Shown: positions 45,648 through 54,403, counted from the stretch's first letter. The stretch: DNA of 64,000 nt from an uncultured Pelagibacteraceae bacterium (GCA_902590535.1 CACIXF010000003.1:84018-148017); one strand, 5' to 3'. The notes: a model not told the origin generated them from the letters alone. Made by a program: numbers and translations.

Positions 45648-46300
45648 TGAATGAGAAACAAAAAGCAAAAATTATAATTAAAACTCTTAATAAAATATAT
45701 CCTGAGGCACCTGTTCCTTTAAAAAGTAAAAATACTTTCACTCTATTAATTTCTGTACTACTTTCTGCGCAATGTACAGATTTGAACGTTAACAATGTAA
45801 CGAAAGATATATACCCAAAATACTATAAACCAGAACACTTTGTAAAATTAGGAAGAAAGAAAATTGAGAAATTAATAAGAAAAATCGGTATTTTTAGAAT
45901 TAAAGCCAAAAGTATTTACTTAATGTCAAAACAAGTGTTAGAAAAACATAAGGGGAAAGTACCTAAAACTTTTGAAGAACTTGAAAAATTACCTGGTGTA
46001 GGACACAAAACAGCAAGCGTAGTAATGTCTCAAGGTTTTGGATATCCAGCTTTTGCCGTTGATACCCATATTCATAGACTTGCACAAAGATGGGGTTTAA
46101 CAAATGGAAAAAATGTATTTCAAACTGAAAAAGATTTAAAAAGAATATTTCCAAAAAAAACTTGGTCCAAGCTTCATTTACAAATAATTTTTTATGGTAG
46201 AGAATATTGTAAGGCAAGAGACTGTTATGGTTTGAGTTGTAAAATATGCACAACTTGCTACCCAAATAGAAAAAAACCTGTTATTACCAAAAAAGCTTAA
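45647..46300 (+). CDS. nth: Endonuclease III (DNA glycosylase/AP lyase)
   Basis: Removes oxidised pyrimidines. The helix-hairpin-helix LEKLPGVGHKTASVVMSQGFG contains the catalytic Lys, and AVDTHIHRLAQRWGL the catalytic Asp. The Fe-S region is unusual: YCKARDCYGLSCKICTTCYP has five cysteines with spacing C-x4-C-x4-C-x2-C-x2-C, not the usual C-x6-C-x2-C-x5-C. At 217 aa it is a normal length. It is translationally coupled to dapB. Confidence 0.93.
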   Translation: MNEKQKAKIIIKTLNKIYPEAPVPLKSKNTFTLLISVLLSAQCTDLNVNNVTKDIYPKYYKPEHFVKLGRKKIEKLIRKIGIFRIKAKSIYLMSKQVLEKHKGKVPKTFEELEKLPGVGHKTASVVMSQGFGYPAFAVDTHIHRLAQRWGLTNGKNVFQTEKDLKRIFPKKTWSKLHLQIIFYGREYCKARDCYGLSCKICTTCYPNRKKPVITKKA

Positions 46301-46301
46301 T

Positions 46302-47231
46302 ATGAAAATTCTAGGAATAGGAAACGCAATTGTAGATGTAATTTGTAAAGTAGATGACAATTTTATTATCAAAAATAATCTTACAAAGAGTACAATGAAA
46401 TTATTCTTTGATGAAAATGAGTTCAAAAATTTATTAACAAATCTTAAAATTGAAAAAACTGTATCAGGGGGATCTGTAGCAAACTCTATAGTTGGATTAT
46501 CTCAACTTGGTGATAAAGTTGGTTTTATAGGTAAAGTTTCTGATGATGAATTTGGTAGTAAATACGAGGAAGGATTAAAAAAAGAAAATGTTAAATATTT
46601 TTATTCGAAAAAGAAAGAAGAGTTACCAACAGGAACTTGTTTAATTTTAGTAACCCCAGACTCAGAAAGAACAATGTGTACTTTCCTAGGAACTGCAGGA
46701 AAGATTAATGAAAATGATGTGAGTTCTGATGCAATTAAAAAAAGTGAGATAATTTTTTTAGAAGGTTACTTATGGGATGAAGGAGATCCAAAGAAAGCAT
46801 TCGATAAAGCTATAAATAATGCAAACAAAGTTGCTATGTCTCTCTCAGATCTATTTTGCGTAGATAGACACAAACCTCATTTTTTAAACCTGGTAAATAA
46901 CAAACTTGATATTACCTTTGCTAACGAACAAGAAATTACATCATTAATTGAGGCAAAAAATTTTAATGAAGTTATAAGCTTTTCAAAACAACTTAGTAAA
47001 TTAATAATTGTGACTAGAGGAGAAAAAGGTGCAGTCGCAGTTAATGGTGATGAAGTTGTTGAATGTGATATACAAAAAAATCTAAAAATTATTGATCTTA
47101 CAGGTGCAGGTGATCTTTTTGCTGCTGGTTTTTTACATGGGTATATTAACAAATTATCTACAAGAGAGTGTCTCGAAAAAGGTACTGAAATGTCAACTAA
47201 AGTAATACAACAAATTGGGGCAAGACTTTAA
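46302..47231 (+). CDS. PfkB-family carbohydrate/nucleoside kinase
   Basis: Ribokinase-fold kinase, 309 aa. PfkB signature 1 is around GGSVANSIVGLSQLGDKVGFIGKVSDDEFG and signature 2 is DLTGAGDLFAAGFLHGY, with the catalytic Asp. The overall form, including NEQEITSL and VTRGEKGAVA, resembles the adenosine kinase-like group common in alphaproteobacteria. The substrate cannot be decided from sequence. It follows nth by one base and ends one base before the stop of the convergent small gene. Confidence 0.88.
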   Translation: MKILGIGNAIVDVICKVDDNFIIKNNLTKSTMKLFFDENEFKNLLTNLKIEKTVSGGSVANSIVGLSQLGDKVGFIGKVSDDEFGSKYEEGLKKENVKYFYSKKKEELPTGTCLILVTPDSERTMCTFLGTAGKINENDVSSDAIKKSEIIFLEGYLWDEGDPKKAFDKAINNANKVAMSLSDLFCVDRHKPHFLNLVNNKLDITFANEQEITSLIEAKNFNEVISFSKQLSKLIIVTRGEKGAVAVNGDEVVECDIQKNLKIIDLTGAGDLFAAGFLHGYINKLSTRECLEKGTEMSTKVIQQIGARL

Positions 47232-47232
47232 C

Positions 47233-47352
47233 TTAAATTTTCTTTCTTTTAAAACTTCCCTTGCCTTTTTTAGGCTTAACTATTTTTGGTTTGTACTTTT
47301 TGGTAAATAAATCTTTAGCCATAGGGTTCTTCTTATTTGATTTGATAGCCAT
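47233..47352 (-). CDS. arfA: ArfA-like alternative ribosome-rescue factor (39 aa, missed by ORF track)
   Basis: A 39-codon ORF in the gap between pfkB and the winged-helix gene. The peptide starts MAIKSNKKNPMAKDLF and ends VKPKKGKGSFKRKKI. The Asn-Pro...Asp-Leu-Phe stretch and basic KGKGSFKRK tail match ArfA, which binds stalled ribosomes without a stop codon and recruits RF2. It overlaps the end of the winged-helix gene by 20 bases and looks translationally coupled. A weak GCCT/AGGC hairpin lies inside the coding region. No ssrA is seen in this window. Assignment rests on motif similarity in a very short protein. Confidence 0.65.
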   Translation of the reverse strand: MAIKSNKKNPMAKDLFTKKYKPKIVKPKKGKGSFKRKKI

Positions 47353-47896
47353 TTTTTTCACTAATTATAAAATCTTTATCATCAAATGTGTTTAAAATTT
47401 TTTTTCTTAATCGATAAATATGAGTTTCAACAGTATGAGTTTCTATATCAGACTGATAACTCCAAACTTTTTCTTGCAGCTCATCAATACTAACTGGTTT
47501 TTCTGATTTAGATAAATAGCTAATTGTATTTATTTCTTTTTCAGTCAACTTAAGCTTGATATTATTTTTTAACATTTCTCTAGAATTTAAATCAATATTA
47601 TAATTTTTTACTATCACTTCAGACTGGCTATTAAATTGTAATTTTAAAAATTCAATATTTATCTTTTCGATTAATTTAAAAATATTAATTGGTGTGCAAT
47701 CTAAAACAAATTCGTTCTGAATATCTGAGTGTTTTTTATTAGTTATAATTAAATAATTGTGAATTTTTTTTGTTTTTTCATCTAGGGACTTTTCATTGTC
47801 TGCAACAATAATATTAAAATTTAAATCTAAACTAAGTTCTTCGAAAATTTGATATAATTCATTAAAATTATATATTATTAAATTCTGAATACTCAC
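47333..47896 (-). CDS. OmpR-type winged-helix regulator with degenerate receiver domain
   Basis: A transcription factor with a C-terminal OmpR/PhoB winged helix (about the last 85 residues: KLTEKEINTISYLSKSEKPVSIDELQEKVW, THTVETHIYRLRKKIL, ISEKNGYQIK). The N-terminal ~95 residues have a receiver-like layout, but the acidic pocket and phospho-acceptor Asp are not visible, so it is probably not phosphorylated. The track start (TTG 47944) and ATG 47935 overlap the divergent transpeptidase gene; GTG at 47896 (VSIQNLIIYNF) avoids this and begins with the first beta strand. Start choice is uncertain. Confidence 0.75.
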   Translation of the reverse strand: MSIQNLIIYNFNELYQIFEELSLDLNFNIIVADNEKSLDEKTKKIHNYLIITNKKHSDIQNEFVLDCTPINIFKLIEKINIEFLKLQFNSQSEVIVKNYNIDLNSREMLKNNIKLKLTEKEINTISYLSKSEKPVSIDELQEKVWSYQSDIETHTVETHIYRLRKKILNTFDDKDFIISEKNGYQIK

Positions 47897-47908
47897 AAAA
47901 AAGAGAAT

Positions 47909-48403
47909 ATGACAATTTTTGTTAAAAATAAACATACTCTTCAAATAGATGAATTTAAATTTATCTGCTGTATTGGCAAAAAAGGTTCAACAACTAATAA
48001 AAAGGAAGGAGACAGAAAAACGCCAAAAGGAATTTTTGAAATTGGAAGTTTATACTATCGAAAAGATCGCATAGAAAAACCATTAACTTTATTAAAATGT
48101 ATAGAAATTAAAAAAGAAATGGGTTGGTGTGATGATATTCATTTTCCAAAAAAATATAACAAGCTTATTAGAGTAAATAATAAAATAAGACACGAGAAAT
48201 TAAAAAGAAAAGATCATAAATATGATTTACTAATTCCAATTAAGTACAATTTTAAAAAACCTATCGTTGGCCTAGGGAGCTGTATTTTTATTCACCTAAC
48301 CAGAGATTATAAACCGACAGCTGGTTGTATTGGTTTAAAAGAAAAAGATTTTTTAATTATGTTAAAGTTGATTAAAAAAAATTCAAAAATTAAAATTTTT
48401 TAA
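47909..48403 (+). CDS. YkuD-type L,D-transpeptidase catalytic-domain protein
   Basis: A 164-aa protein consisting almost only of a YkuD domain. The active site reads IHLTRDYKPTAGCIGL, giving the family's His...Gly-Cys with the catalytic Cys. GDRKTPKGIFEIGSLYYRKDR is the other conserved block. No signal peptide is evident, which is odd for an enzyme acting on peptidoglycan; this short form (DUF-like YkuD without leader) is common in alphaproteobacteria. A purine-rich AAGAGA precedes ATG 47909. It diverges from the winged-helix regulator and shares TTAA with yggS at its end. Confidence 0.83.
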   Translation: MTIFVKNKHTLQIDEFKFICCIGKKGSTTNKKEGDRKTPKGIFEIGSLYYRKDRIEKPLTLLKCIEIKKEMGWCDDIHFPKKYNKLIRVNNKIRHEKLKRKDHKYDLLIPIKYNFKKPIVGLGSCIFIHLTRDYKPTAGCIGLKEKDFLIMLKLIKKNSKIKIF

Positions 48404-49059
48404 GATCTTTGCCCAAAAATACTAGATCCCAATCTGACATACGTTGAAAAGTTTTTAGCTGCAATTAAATAATCTGAGGACATGCCCATACTCAATTCTG
48501 TCAGACCTAGATCTTTATTTAATTTGTTCATTTCTATAAAATAATTCTCAGGGTCACTATTTACCGGAGGAATACACATCAAACCAATTACATTTAAACC
48601 AATTTCTTCACTAAATGAAACTAATTGGCCCACCTCATTTTTATTTATACCTGATTTTTGATTTTCATCACCAATGTTAACCTGTAAAAAAATTTTTATT
48701 TTTTTATTAATTTTATTTTGTTCTTCAGCAATTTTTCTTGCAAGTTTTTCGCTATCCACCGAATGAATATAATCAAATATTTGTACTGCAAATTTCACTT
48801 TATTAGTTTGTAATTTTCCAACCATATGTAATCTTATTTTCGAATTAATTTTTTTAATTTCTGCCCATTTTTCTAATGCTTCCTGGACCTTGTTTTCTCC
48901 GTAGTCACTATGACCATACTCAATTAGGGGTAATATTTTATCAATCTTGAAGGTCTTAGATACTGCAACAATTTTAGGATTATTGTTAATATTTAATTTA
49001 TTAAGATGAATTTTAATATTATTCTTGATGTCTAATAAATTTTTTACAGTGCTATTCAT
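48400..49059 (-). CDS. yggS: YggS/PLPBP family pyridoxal phosphate homeostasis protein
   Basis: PLP-binding TIM-barrel protein without known catalysis, involved in vitamin B6 and amino-acid balance. Lys in IVAVSKTFKIDKI is the PLP lysine; YGENKVQEALEKW, LHMVGKLQTNKVK, HSVDSEKLA and LSMGMSSDYLIAAKNFSTYVRLGSSIFG are family signatures. The track start at 49125 adds 22 unsupported residues; MNSTVKNLL at 49059 gives 219 aa, the family length. Its ATG abuts the divergent ThiE-like ATG with no base between (CATATG). Confidence 0.93.
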   Translation of the reverse strand: MNSTVKNLLDIKNNIKIHLNKLNINNNPKIVAVSKTFKIDKILPLIEYGHSDYGENKVQEALEKWAEIKKINSKIRLHMVGKLQTNKVKFAVQIFDYIHSVDSEKLARKIAEEQNKINKKIKIFLQVNIGDENQKSGINKNEVGQLVSFSEEIGLNVIGLMCIPPVNSDPENYFIEMNKLNKDLGLTELSMGMSSDYLIAAKNFSTYVRLGSSIFGQRS

Positions 49060-49578
49060 ATGAAGGATAAATATTACTTTATTAATAAATTTGATACAAA
49101 TATTATCAACAAGCAAGATAAGCAAACTACGATTATTTATAGAAATTATAATTCAAAAACAATAGATCAAGATCTTATCCTAAAAATAAAAAAGTACTGT
49201 AGAAAGACTAAAGTTAAATTTTATCTATCTAACAATATTAAACTTGCAATAAAATTAGACTTGGATGGTGCATATATTCCTTCTTTTAATAAATCTACAA
49301 AACACTTAGCTTTTTCGTTAAAAAAAAAATTTAACATAATTGGATCAGCCCACAGTATTAAACAAATTAGAACAAAGGAAACTCAAAACGTAAATAGCAT
49401 TTTCATATCATCTATATTCAAAAAAAATAAAAATTATTTAGGAATTAATAAATTTAAATTAATTTCTAAATTAACGAAGAAAAAAGTAGTTGCTTTGGGT
49501 GGTATTTCTAAAAAAAATATTAAAAAATTAAGTCTTCTAAAAAATAATGAATTTGCAGGAATAACTTTTTTTGAATAA
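49060..49578 (+). CDS. Thiamine-phosphate synthase-like (ThiE/TenI family) protein
   Basis: A 172-aa protein with TenI/ThiE-type TIM-barrel features: KFYLSNNIKLAIKLDLDGAYIPS (the LDGVHLG-like turn), IIGSAHSIKQI (the G-S-H/C-S block), and KKVVALGGISKKNIKKL...FAGITFF (phosphate-binding GGI near the end). Catalytic ThiE joins the pyrimidine and thiazole halves of thiamine. It is short and divergent, so it may be TenI-like or inactive. Its start codon abuts that of yggS, so it has no independent leader. A hairpin terminator follows. Confidence 0.7.
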   Translation: MKDKYYFINKFDTNIINKQDKQTTIIYRNYNSKTIDQDLILKIKKYCRKTKVKFYLSNNIKLAIKLDLDGAYIPSFNKSTKHLAFSLKKKFNIIGSAHSIKQIRTKETQNVNSIFISSIFKKNKNYLGINKFKLISKLTKKKVVALGGISKKNIKKLSLLKNNEFAGITFFE

Positions 49579-49608
49579 AAAAAAGGCCCCTAAAAAGGGG
49601 CCCTTTTA
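49577..49608. terminator. Bidirectional intrinsic terminator between ThiE-like gene and porin
   Basis: GGCCCC and GGGGCC arms enclose a TAAAAA loop, flanked by A-run and T-run on either side (one extra C at the right arm). It can end both the plus-strand ThiE-like transcript and the minus-strand porin transcript; the porin stop is at 49628. Confidence 0.85.
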
Positions 49609-49627
49609 AATTTAAATTCTAATTAAA

Positions 49628-50608
49628 TTAGAATGCAAAAGATACACCGATTTTGTAACCATCGATGTCATCTCTAGATGCAGTTGAACCACCTACGTTA
49701 TCCATAGAAATCATAGCTGCTGAAATTGTCATACCACCTTGTGTGTATGAAGCTGATAAGTTCTTAGACTCTTCGTCTCCTGTCTTATCACCCATTTGTC
49801 TTTCAGAAGCATGATATCCGATAGTGAAGTCATCAGATACTTGGTAAGTAATACCATGTGCTGAGAACTCATCATCAGAAGCAGTTCCACCATCTTGGTC
49901 TTGGTCAGATTGTTGAACACCAATAGTGAATGAACCAAACGCATACTTAGCATACATTGTGTCAGTCTCTAATTTGTTAGTGCCTTTTCTACCATTATCG
50001 TCTGATGCCATACCAATAGTTAAACCTTCAACACCTGTGTACTCAAGTGCAAAAGATACTGAACCATCTGGTCTAGTTCCACCTTTTCCTGAAGGTGTGT
50101 AAGACGCAGTTAATTTTAAACCGTCAACCATGTCTGGTGCAGTATAAAAGAAGTTGTTAGCAGTTGAGAAACCACCAATTGAACCTTCTTTTAATGCTTG
50201 TCCAGCAGTTCTAGCGGCTGCAGCAGAAGTAGTACCTTGTGCTAACACATCCCAAGCTGACTCGTATGCAGTTGGCATAACATCGTCAACAGCACTCATA
50301 GCTGTATTACCACTTGATTGGAAAATCAAAGTTCCCATATCAGGCATTTCGATAGTTAAACTTCTATCATCTAGTGCACCACCATCTATTTCTTGTTTAG
50401 ATGTGATTACCATTCCATTATCTAACTCAGTAGTTCCTGCAAAGTTTAAAGAATCTCCAGATGAGAAACCGTTACCTTGTGTGTGGTTAGTCTGGTTAGT
50501 TAAAGTTAAATCTGCACCACCAGAAACACTTAGAGAACCAGCAAAAGCTGATGTAGCTATAAGTGAACCTGCTAAAGCAGTTAAACCTACTTTTTTAAAG
50601 TTGTTCAT
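49628..50608 (-). CDS. Outer-membrane porin
   Basis: A 326-aa beta-barrel porin. A clear signal peptide ends SLIATSAFAG, followed by SLSVSGGADLTLTNQT and alternating amphipathic strands (for example GMVITSKQEI, KLTASYTPSG), ending in the C-terminal Phe (YKIGVSFAF) needed for Bam insertion. Composition is rich in Gly, Asp, Thr and Ser and low in Lys/Asn relative to its neighbours, and codon use is less AT-driven, as expected for one of the most highly expressed proteins. A strong AAGGAGT Shine-Dalgarno precedes ATG. The two antisense ORFs are shadows. Confidence 0.9.
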   Translation of the reverse strand: MNNFKKVGLTALAGSLIATSAFAGSLSVSGGADLTLTNQTNHTQGNGFSSGDSLNFAGTTELDNGMVITSKQEIDGGALDDRSLTIEMPDMGTLIFQSSGNTAMSAVDDVMPTAYESAWDVLAQGTTSAAAARTAGQALKEGSIGGFSTANNFFYTAPDMVDGLKLTASYTPSGKGGTRPDGSVSFALEYTGVEGLTIGMASDDNGRKGTNKLETDTMYAKYAFGSFTIGVQQSDQDQDGGTASDDEFSAHGITYQVSDDFTIGYHASERQMGDKTGDEESKNLSASYTQGGMTISAAMISMDNVGGSTASRDDIDGYKIGVSFAF

Positions 50609-50700
50609 ATTAATTACTCCTTATGTTTTTGTTATTATTAATAATAAACGTTGTATACTTACCATTTTGGCTTAATTTTTTTTATATTTTGAGAGAAAAG

Positions 50701-50742
50701 ATGCTAAAAAATTATATATTGTTGTATTTATGCAACACATAA
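50701..50742 (+). CDS. Leucine-rich leader peptide of the DUF3576-leuS operon (13 aa)
   Basis: An ORF of 13 codons, MLKNYILLYLCNT, with four Leu codons (CTA, TTG, TTG, TTA), preceded by a GAGAG Shine-Dalgarno seven bases upstream of its ATG. Its TAA stop (50740-50742) overlaps the left arm of a terminator hairpin. The Leu run overlaps a 7-base-pair stem (50720-50726 with 50731-50737). The first structural genes downstream are DUF3576 and leuS, so a leucine-sensing, translation-coupled attenuator is likely. It is far too short for the ORF track. Not proven, but all the classical parts are in register. Confidence 0.65.
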   Translation: MLKNYILLYLCNT

Positions 50743-50776
50743 AAACCCTAATTTTATTATGTAATTGGGTTTTTTT
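50741..50776 (+). terminator. Attenuator terminator hairpin of the leuS operon leader
   Basis: AAAAACCC (50741-50748) and GGGTTTTT (50767-50774) pair, extended inward by AATT/AATT with one bulged T, and are followed by a run of T. No plus-strand gene ends upstream of it, so it cannot be an ordinary gene terminator. A competing stem, ACATAA (50737-50742) with TTATGT (50757-50762), is mutually exclusive with it and could act as antiterminator. About 48 bases separate it from the DUF3576 start. Confidence 0.7.
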
Positions 50777-50823
50777 AATTTAGTTGTATATAGTTCTGAC
50801 AAATCTTTAAAATTAATGAATTT

Positions 50824-51387
50824 ATGTCTAATTCAATAAAATTTCTAGTCTCATTTTTACTAATTCTATTTTTAAATTCTTGTAACGGAAAATTACCTGG
50901 AGCTGACGCAAGGAAAGTTCCTTATGACCCCAGAGAAAGAGTAAAAAAAAATCTTGAGGAAGGAAAAGGTTTTAGACTCGACGAAAGTTTTGGTAAAGGG
51001 GCATCTGGGAATTTTGAATTCGCAACTGCTAATGAGCTTTGGAGAGCCTCTTTGGATACCATTGATTTTATGCCTATAGCAACAGCTAATTATAGTGGTG
51101 GTATTTTAATTACTGATTGGTACTCGGATAACCAAAATTTAAATGAATCAATTAAAATTAGTATAAGATTTTTAACCAACGAGGTTAGATCTGATGCTTT
51201 AAATATTAAAATTTTTTATAAAAAATGTGAGAATATTATAAATTGCAAAATAACAGAACAAACTGGGAATTTAAAAACTGAACTTACAAAAGAAATTTTA
51301 AAAAAGGCAGCTATCTACAAAAAACAATCGGAAGATAAAAATTTTAAACCTTACAATATGCCAGAGATAGATAATCGAAATAATTAA
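50824..51387 (+). CDS. DUF3576 lipoprotein
   Basis: A 187-aa lipoprotein: signal peptide with lipobox ending LFLNSC (Cys about residue 21), then a DUF3576 domain containing [39 protein letters not shown]. This family is alphaproteobacterial and regularly sits in front of leuS and lptE, as here. Its function is unknown; the neighbouring lptE suggests an outer-membrane role. It is the first structural gene after the predicted leucine attenuator. Confidence 0.87.
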   Translation: MSNSIKFLVSFLLILFLNSCNGKLPGADARKVPYDPRERVKKNLEEGKGFRLDESFGKGASGNFEFATANELWRASLDTIDFMPIATANYSGGILITDWYSDNQNLNESIKISIRFLTNEVRSDALNIKIFYKKCENIINCKITEQTGNLKTELTKEILKKAAIYKKQSEDKNFKPYNMPEIDNRNN

Positions 51388-51395
51388 AACTTTTT

Positions 51396-53933
51396 GTGGA
51401 AAGATATAATTTCAAAATAATAGAAGAAAAATGGCAAAAATATTGGGAAGAAAAAAAAATTTTTTCTACAAAATTAGATAAAAGTAAAAAAAAATTTTAT
51501 TGTCTTGAAATGTTTCCATACCCATCTGGTAAAATACATATGGGTCATGTAAGAAACTATACAATTGGGGACGTCCTTGCTAGATTTAAGTCTCTACAAG
51601 GATATAATGTTTTACATCCAATGGGCTGGGACTCATTTGGAATGCCAGCAGAGAATGCTGCAAGACAAAATAATCTAGATCCAAAAACTTGGACCGAAAG
51701 AAATATTTCTACTATGAAATCTCAACTAAAAAAGTTAGGATTATCAATTGATTGGAGTCGTGAAATTTCTACTTGCACTCCTGAATATTACAAACATCAA
51801 CAAAAATTTTTTTTAGAGCTTTATGATAAAGAACTTGTTTATAGAAAAGAACAATACGTTAATTGGGACCCTATTGATAAAACAGTATTAGCTAACGAAC
51901 AGGTTATTGATGGAAAAGGATGGAGATCAGGAGCAGTTGTTGAAAGAAAAAAACTAAATCAATGGTTTTTTAATATAAAAAAATTTTCTGAAGAATTATT
52001 GAAAAATCTTGATTCATTAAAAGATTGGCCAAACAAAGTTAAAATAATGCAAAAAAATTGGATTGGTAAATCTTTTGGTTGTGAGGTGAATTTTAAAGTA
52101 GAAGGTTCAAATGAAGTAAAAGAAATAAAATGTTTTACTACAAGACCAGATACTTTATTTGGTATGTCCTTTTTAGCATTATCTGTAGATCATCCGATTG
52201 CTAAATTTTATGAAAATGATAAGGATTTTTTAAAATTTAAAAAAAATTGTTCATCAACAGGTACTACAGAAGAAGCTATAGCAAACGCTGAAAAATTAGG
52301 TTTTAAAACCAATTTATATGCAATTAATCCACTTGATGAAAATATTAAAGTACCAATTTATTTTGCTAATTTTGTTTTAATGGATTACGGATTTGGAGCA
52401 GTATTTGGATGCCCAGGTCATGATCAAAGAGACTTGGACTTTGCTTTAAAATATAATTTAAAGGTAAAAACGGTAGTTAAACCTAGTGATGCTGATGATA
52501 ATTTTAAAGTAAAAGATGAAGCGTACACTGGTCCTGGTTTTATTTTTAATTCATCTTTCTTAAATGGATTAAAATGTCCAGAAGAATCCATTATAAAAAC
52601 CATTGATCATTTAGAAGAAAAAAAAATTGGAAAAAAACAAGTTAATTTCAGATTAAAAGACTGGGGCGTTTCTCGTCAAAGATATTGGGGATGTCCAATT
52701 CCAATTATTTATGATGATAAAGGAAATCCCAAAAAAGTACCTGTTGATATGCTTCCAGTGGTACTACCTCAAATTAGTAAATTTGATACCACTGGTAATC
52801 CTCTTGATAAATTGGACAACTGGAAAAATATTAAAATAGATGGAAAAAACTATACTAGGGAAACTGATACACTTGATACTTTTGTTGACTCATCCTGGTA
52901 TTTTTTAAGATTTTGCTCACCAAATGATAAGCAATATGGGTTTAACGATGATGATATTAAGTACTGGATGCCTGTTGATCAATACATAGGTGGAGTAGAA
53001 CATGCTATTTTGCATTTACTTTATTCTAGATTTTTTATGTTGGCTCTATCTTATAAAAATGAAAAGTTTAAGATCAAAGAACCATTTAATGGATTATTTA
53101 CTCAGGGTATGGTTTGTCATGAAACTTATAAAAGTGAAGATAATAGATGGTTAAGTCCAGATGAAGTTGAAACAATTAATGGTGAAAAATTTGAAAAAGA
53201 TAACTTAACTAAGAAAGTAAAAATTGGTCCTTCAGAGTCAATGTCAAAGTCTAAAAAGAATACAATTGATCCTGAAAAAATCATAAATAACTTTGGAGCT
53301 GATGCTGCGAGATTATTTATTCTATCAGATAGCCCTCCTGAAAAAGATGTTCAATGGTCCGATGAAGGAATATCTTCGTCAAATAAATTTATTCAAAAGC
53401 TTTGGATGTTAAATCAAAAAATTTTAAATGAAATTTTAAAAAATCATCCAAAAGATTCAAACAATAAATTAGCAAAATATACAAACCAGTTCTTAAAAAA
53501 AATGACTGATAATCTTAATTCTTTTAGCTATAATAAGCTCATAGCAAATCTTCATGAGACTTATTCATTTTTAAACCATGAAATGAAAAATAATTATACA
53601 AAAAATACCATTATAAATAATTATAGTAAAATTTTAGTAGCAATGATGCCAATAATCCCACATTTTGTATCAGAATGTATTGAAAAAAATAATTTTAAAA
53701 TTGATTTAAATTGGCCCTCTTATGATGAAAATATGCTGATTGAAGATAACATTAACTTTGTAGTTCAAATAAATGGTAAAAAGAGATCTATAATTGAAGT
53801 CGAAAGAGATATTTCAGAGAATGATTTATTAATAAAAATTAAAAAAGATAATAATTTGATAAAATATTTGCAAAATAAAGAACCAAATAAAGTTATTTTT
53901 GTTAAAAATAAACTAGTTAATATTATTGTATGA
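51396..53933 (+). CDS. leuS: Leucyl-tRNA synthetase
   Basis: Class I synthetase charging tRNA-Leu. HIGH-type motif is [19 protein letters not shown], the KMSKS loop is [12 protein letters not shown], and an editing (CP1) domain with TTRPDTLFG lies between. The 845 aa match the bacterial LeuRS length. The start is GTG at 51396 ([17 protein letters not shown]); no upstream ATG is better and no clear Shine-Dalgarno is seen, so coupling to DUF3576 eight bases before is likely. Expression is probably set by the leader attenuator. It overlaps lptE by ATGA. Confidence 0.97.
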   Translation: MERYNFKIIEEKWQKYWEEKKIFSTKLDKSKKKFYCLEMFPYPSGKIHMGHVRNYTIGDVLARFKSLQGYNVLHPMGWDSFGMPAENAARQNNLDPKTWTERNISTMKSQLKKLGLSIDWSREISTCTPEYYKHQQKFFLELYDKELVYRKEQYVNWDPIDKTVLANEQVIDGKGWRSGAVVERKKLNQWFFNIKKFSEELLKNLDSLKDWPNKVKIMQKNWIGKSFGCEVNFKVEGSNEVKEIKCFTTRPDTLFGMSFLALSVDHPIAKFYENDKDFLKFKKNCSSTGTTEEAIANAEKLGFKTNLYAINPLDENIKVPIYFANFVLMDYGFGAVFGCPGHDQRDLDFALKYNLKVKTVVKPSDADDNFKVKDEAYTGPGFIFNSSFLNGLKCPEESIIKTIDHLEEKKIGKKQVNFRLKDWGVSRQRYWGCPIPIIYDDKGNPKKVPVDMLPVVLPQISKFDTTGNPLDKLDNWKNIKIDGKNYTRETDTLDTFVDSSWYFLRFCSPNDKQYGFNDDDIKYWMPVDQYIGGVEHAILHLLYSRFFMLALSYKNEKFKIKEPFNGLFTQGMVCHETYKSEDNRWLSPDEVETINGEKFEKDNLTKKVKIGPSESMSKSKKNTIDPEKIINNFGADAARLFILSDSPPEKDVQWSDEGISSSNKFIQKLWMLNQKILNEILKNHPKDSNNKLAKYTNQFLKKMTDNLNSFSYNKLIANLHETYSFLNHEMKNNYTKNTIINNYSKILVAMMPIIPHFVSECIEKNNFKIDLNWPSYDENMLIEDNINFVVQINGKKRSIIEVERDISENDLLIKIKKDNNLIKYLQNKEPNKVIFVKNKLVNIIV

Positions 53934-54403
53934 ACAAAATAATTAAAAAGATTTTTATATTTTTAACAACAATAATTATTTTAGGCGGTTGTGGTTACTC
54001 ACCAGTTTACAAAGACTTAAAAAATATAAGCTTTATTATTAATATAAGTGAAATAAATGGTGACAGAGAAATTAATAATAGAATTAAATCCAATTTATTA
54101 AATTATATGAATAATTCTATTAGCAAAGATAAAGTTTATAATTTGGGAATAAACTCAAAATATAATAAAAATATAATTGCAAAAGATACTACTGGAGCTG
54201 CCACAGAATATAAAATTATTATAGAAATTAAATTTAAGATTAAATCTTTAGAAACATTTAAAGAAATAAAATATATAGAGACTTTTAATATGCAAAGTAA
54301 TAGTGATAAAATCGAAGAAAAAGACTATGAAGAAAGTATAAAAGACAGTTTAACAAATATTATATCTAGAAAATTAATATTACAGCTATCACAAATGAAA
54401 TGA
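53930..54403 (+). CDS. lptE: LPS-assembly lipoprotein LptE
   Basis: Outer-membrane lipoprotein that plugs and assists LptD in placing lipopolysaccharide at the cell surface. The signal peptide has a lipobox ending IILGGC (Cys about residue 21), followed by GYSPVYKDL, typical of alphaproteobacterial LptE. At 157 aa it is a normal length. Sequence similarity in this family is low, so position between leuS and holA is an important part of the evidence. It overlaps both neighbours by 4 bases. Confidence 0.85.
   Translation: MNKIIKKIFIFLTTIIILGGCGYSPVYKDLKNISFIINISEINGDREINNRIKSNLLNYMNNSISKDKVYNLGINSKYNKNIIAKDTTGAATEYKIIIEIKFKIKSLETFKEIKYIETFNMQSNSDKIEEKDYEESIKDSLTNIISRKLILQLSQMK

Noticed and set aside
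49729-49953. 74-aa minus-strand ORF inside the porin gene
   Set aside because: Out-of-frame shadow of the porin on the same strand.
50154-50675. 173-aa plus-strand ORF antisense to the porin
   Set aside because: Composition (Pro, Val, Ser rich) is what the reverse of a porin gene gives, and it also covers the porin Shine-Dalgarno; no recognised domain.
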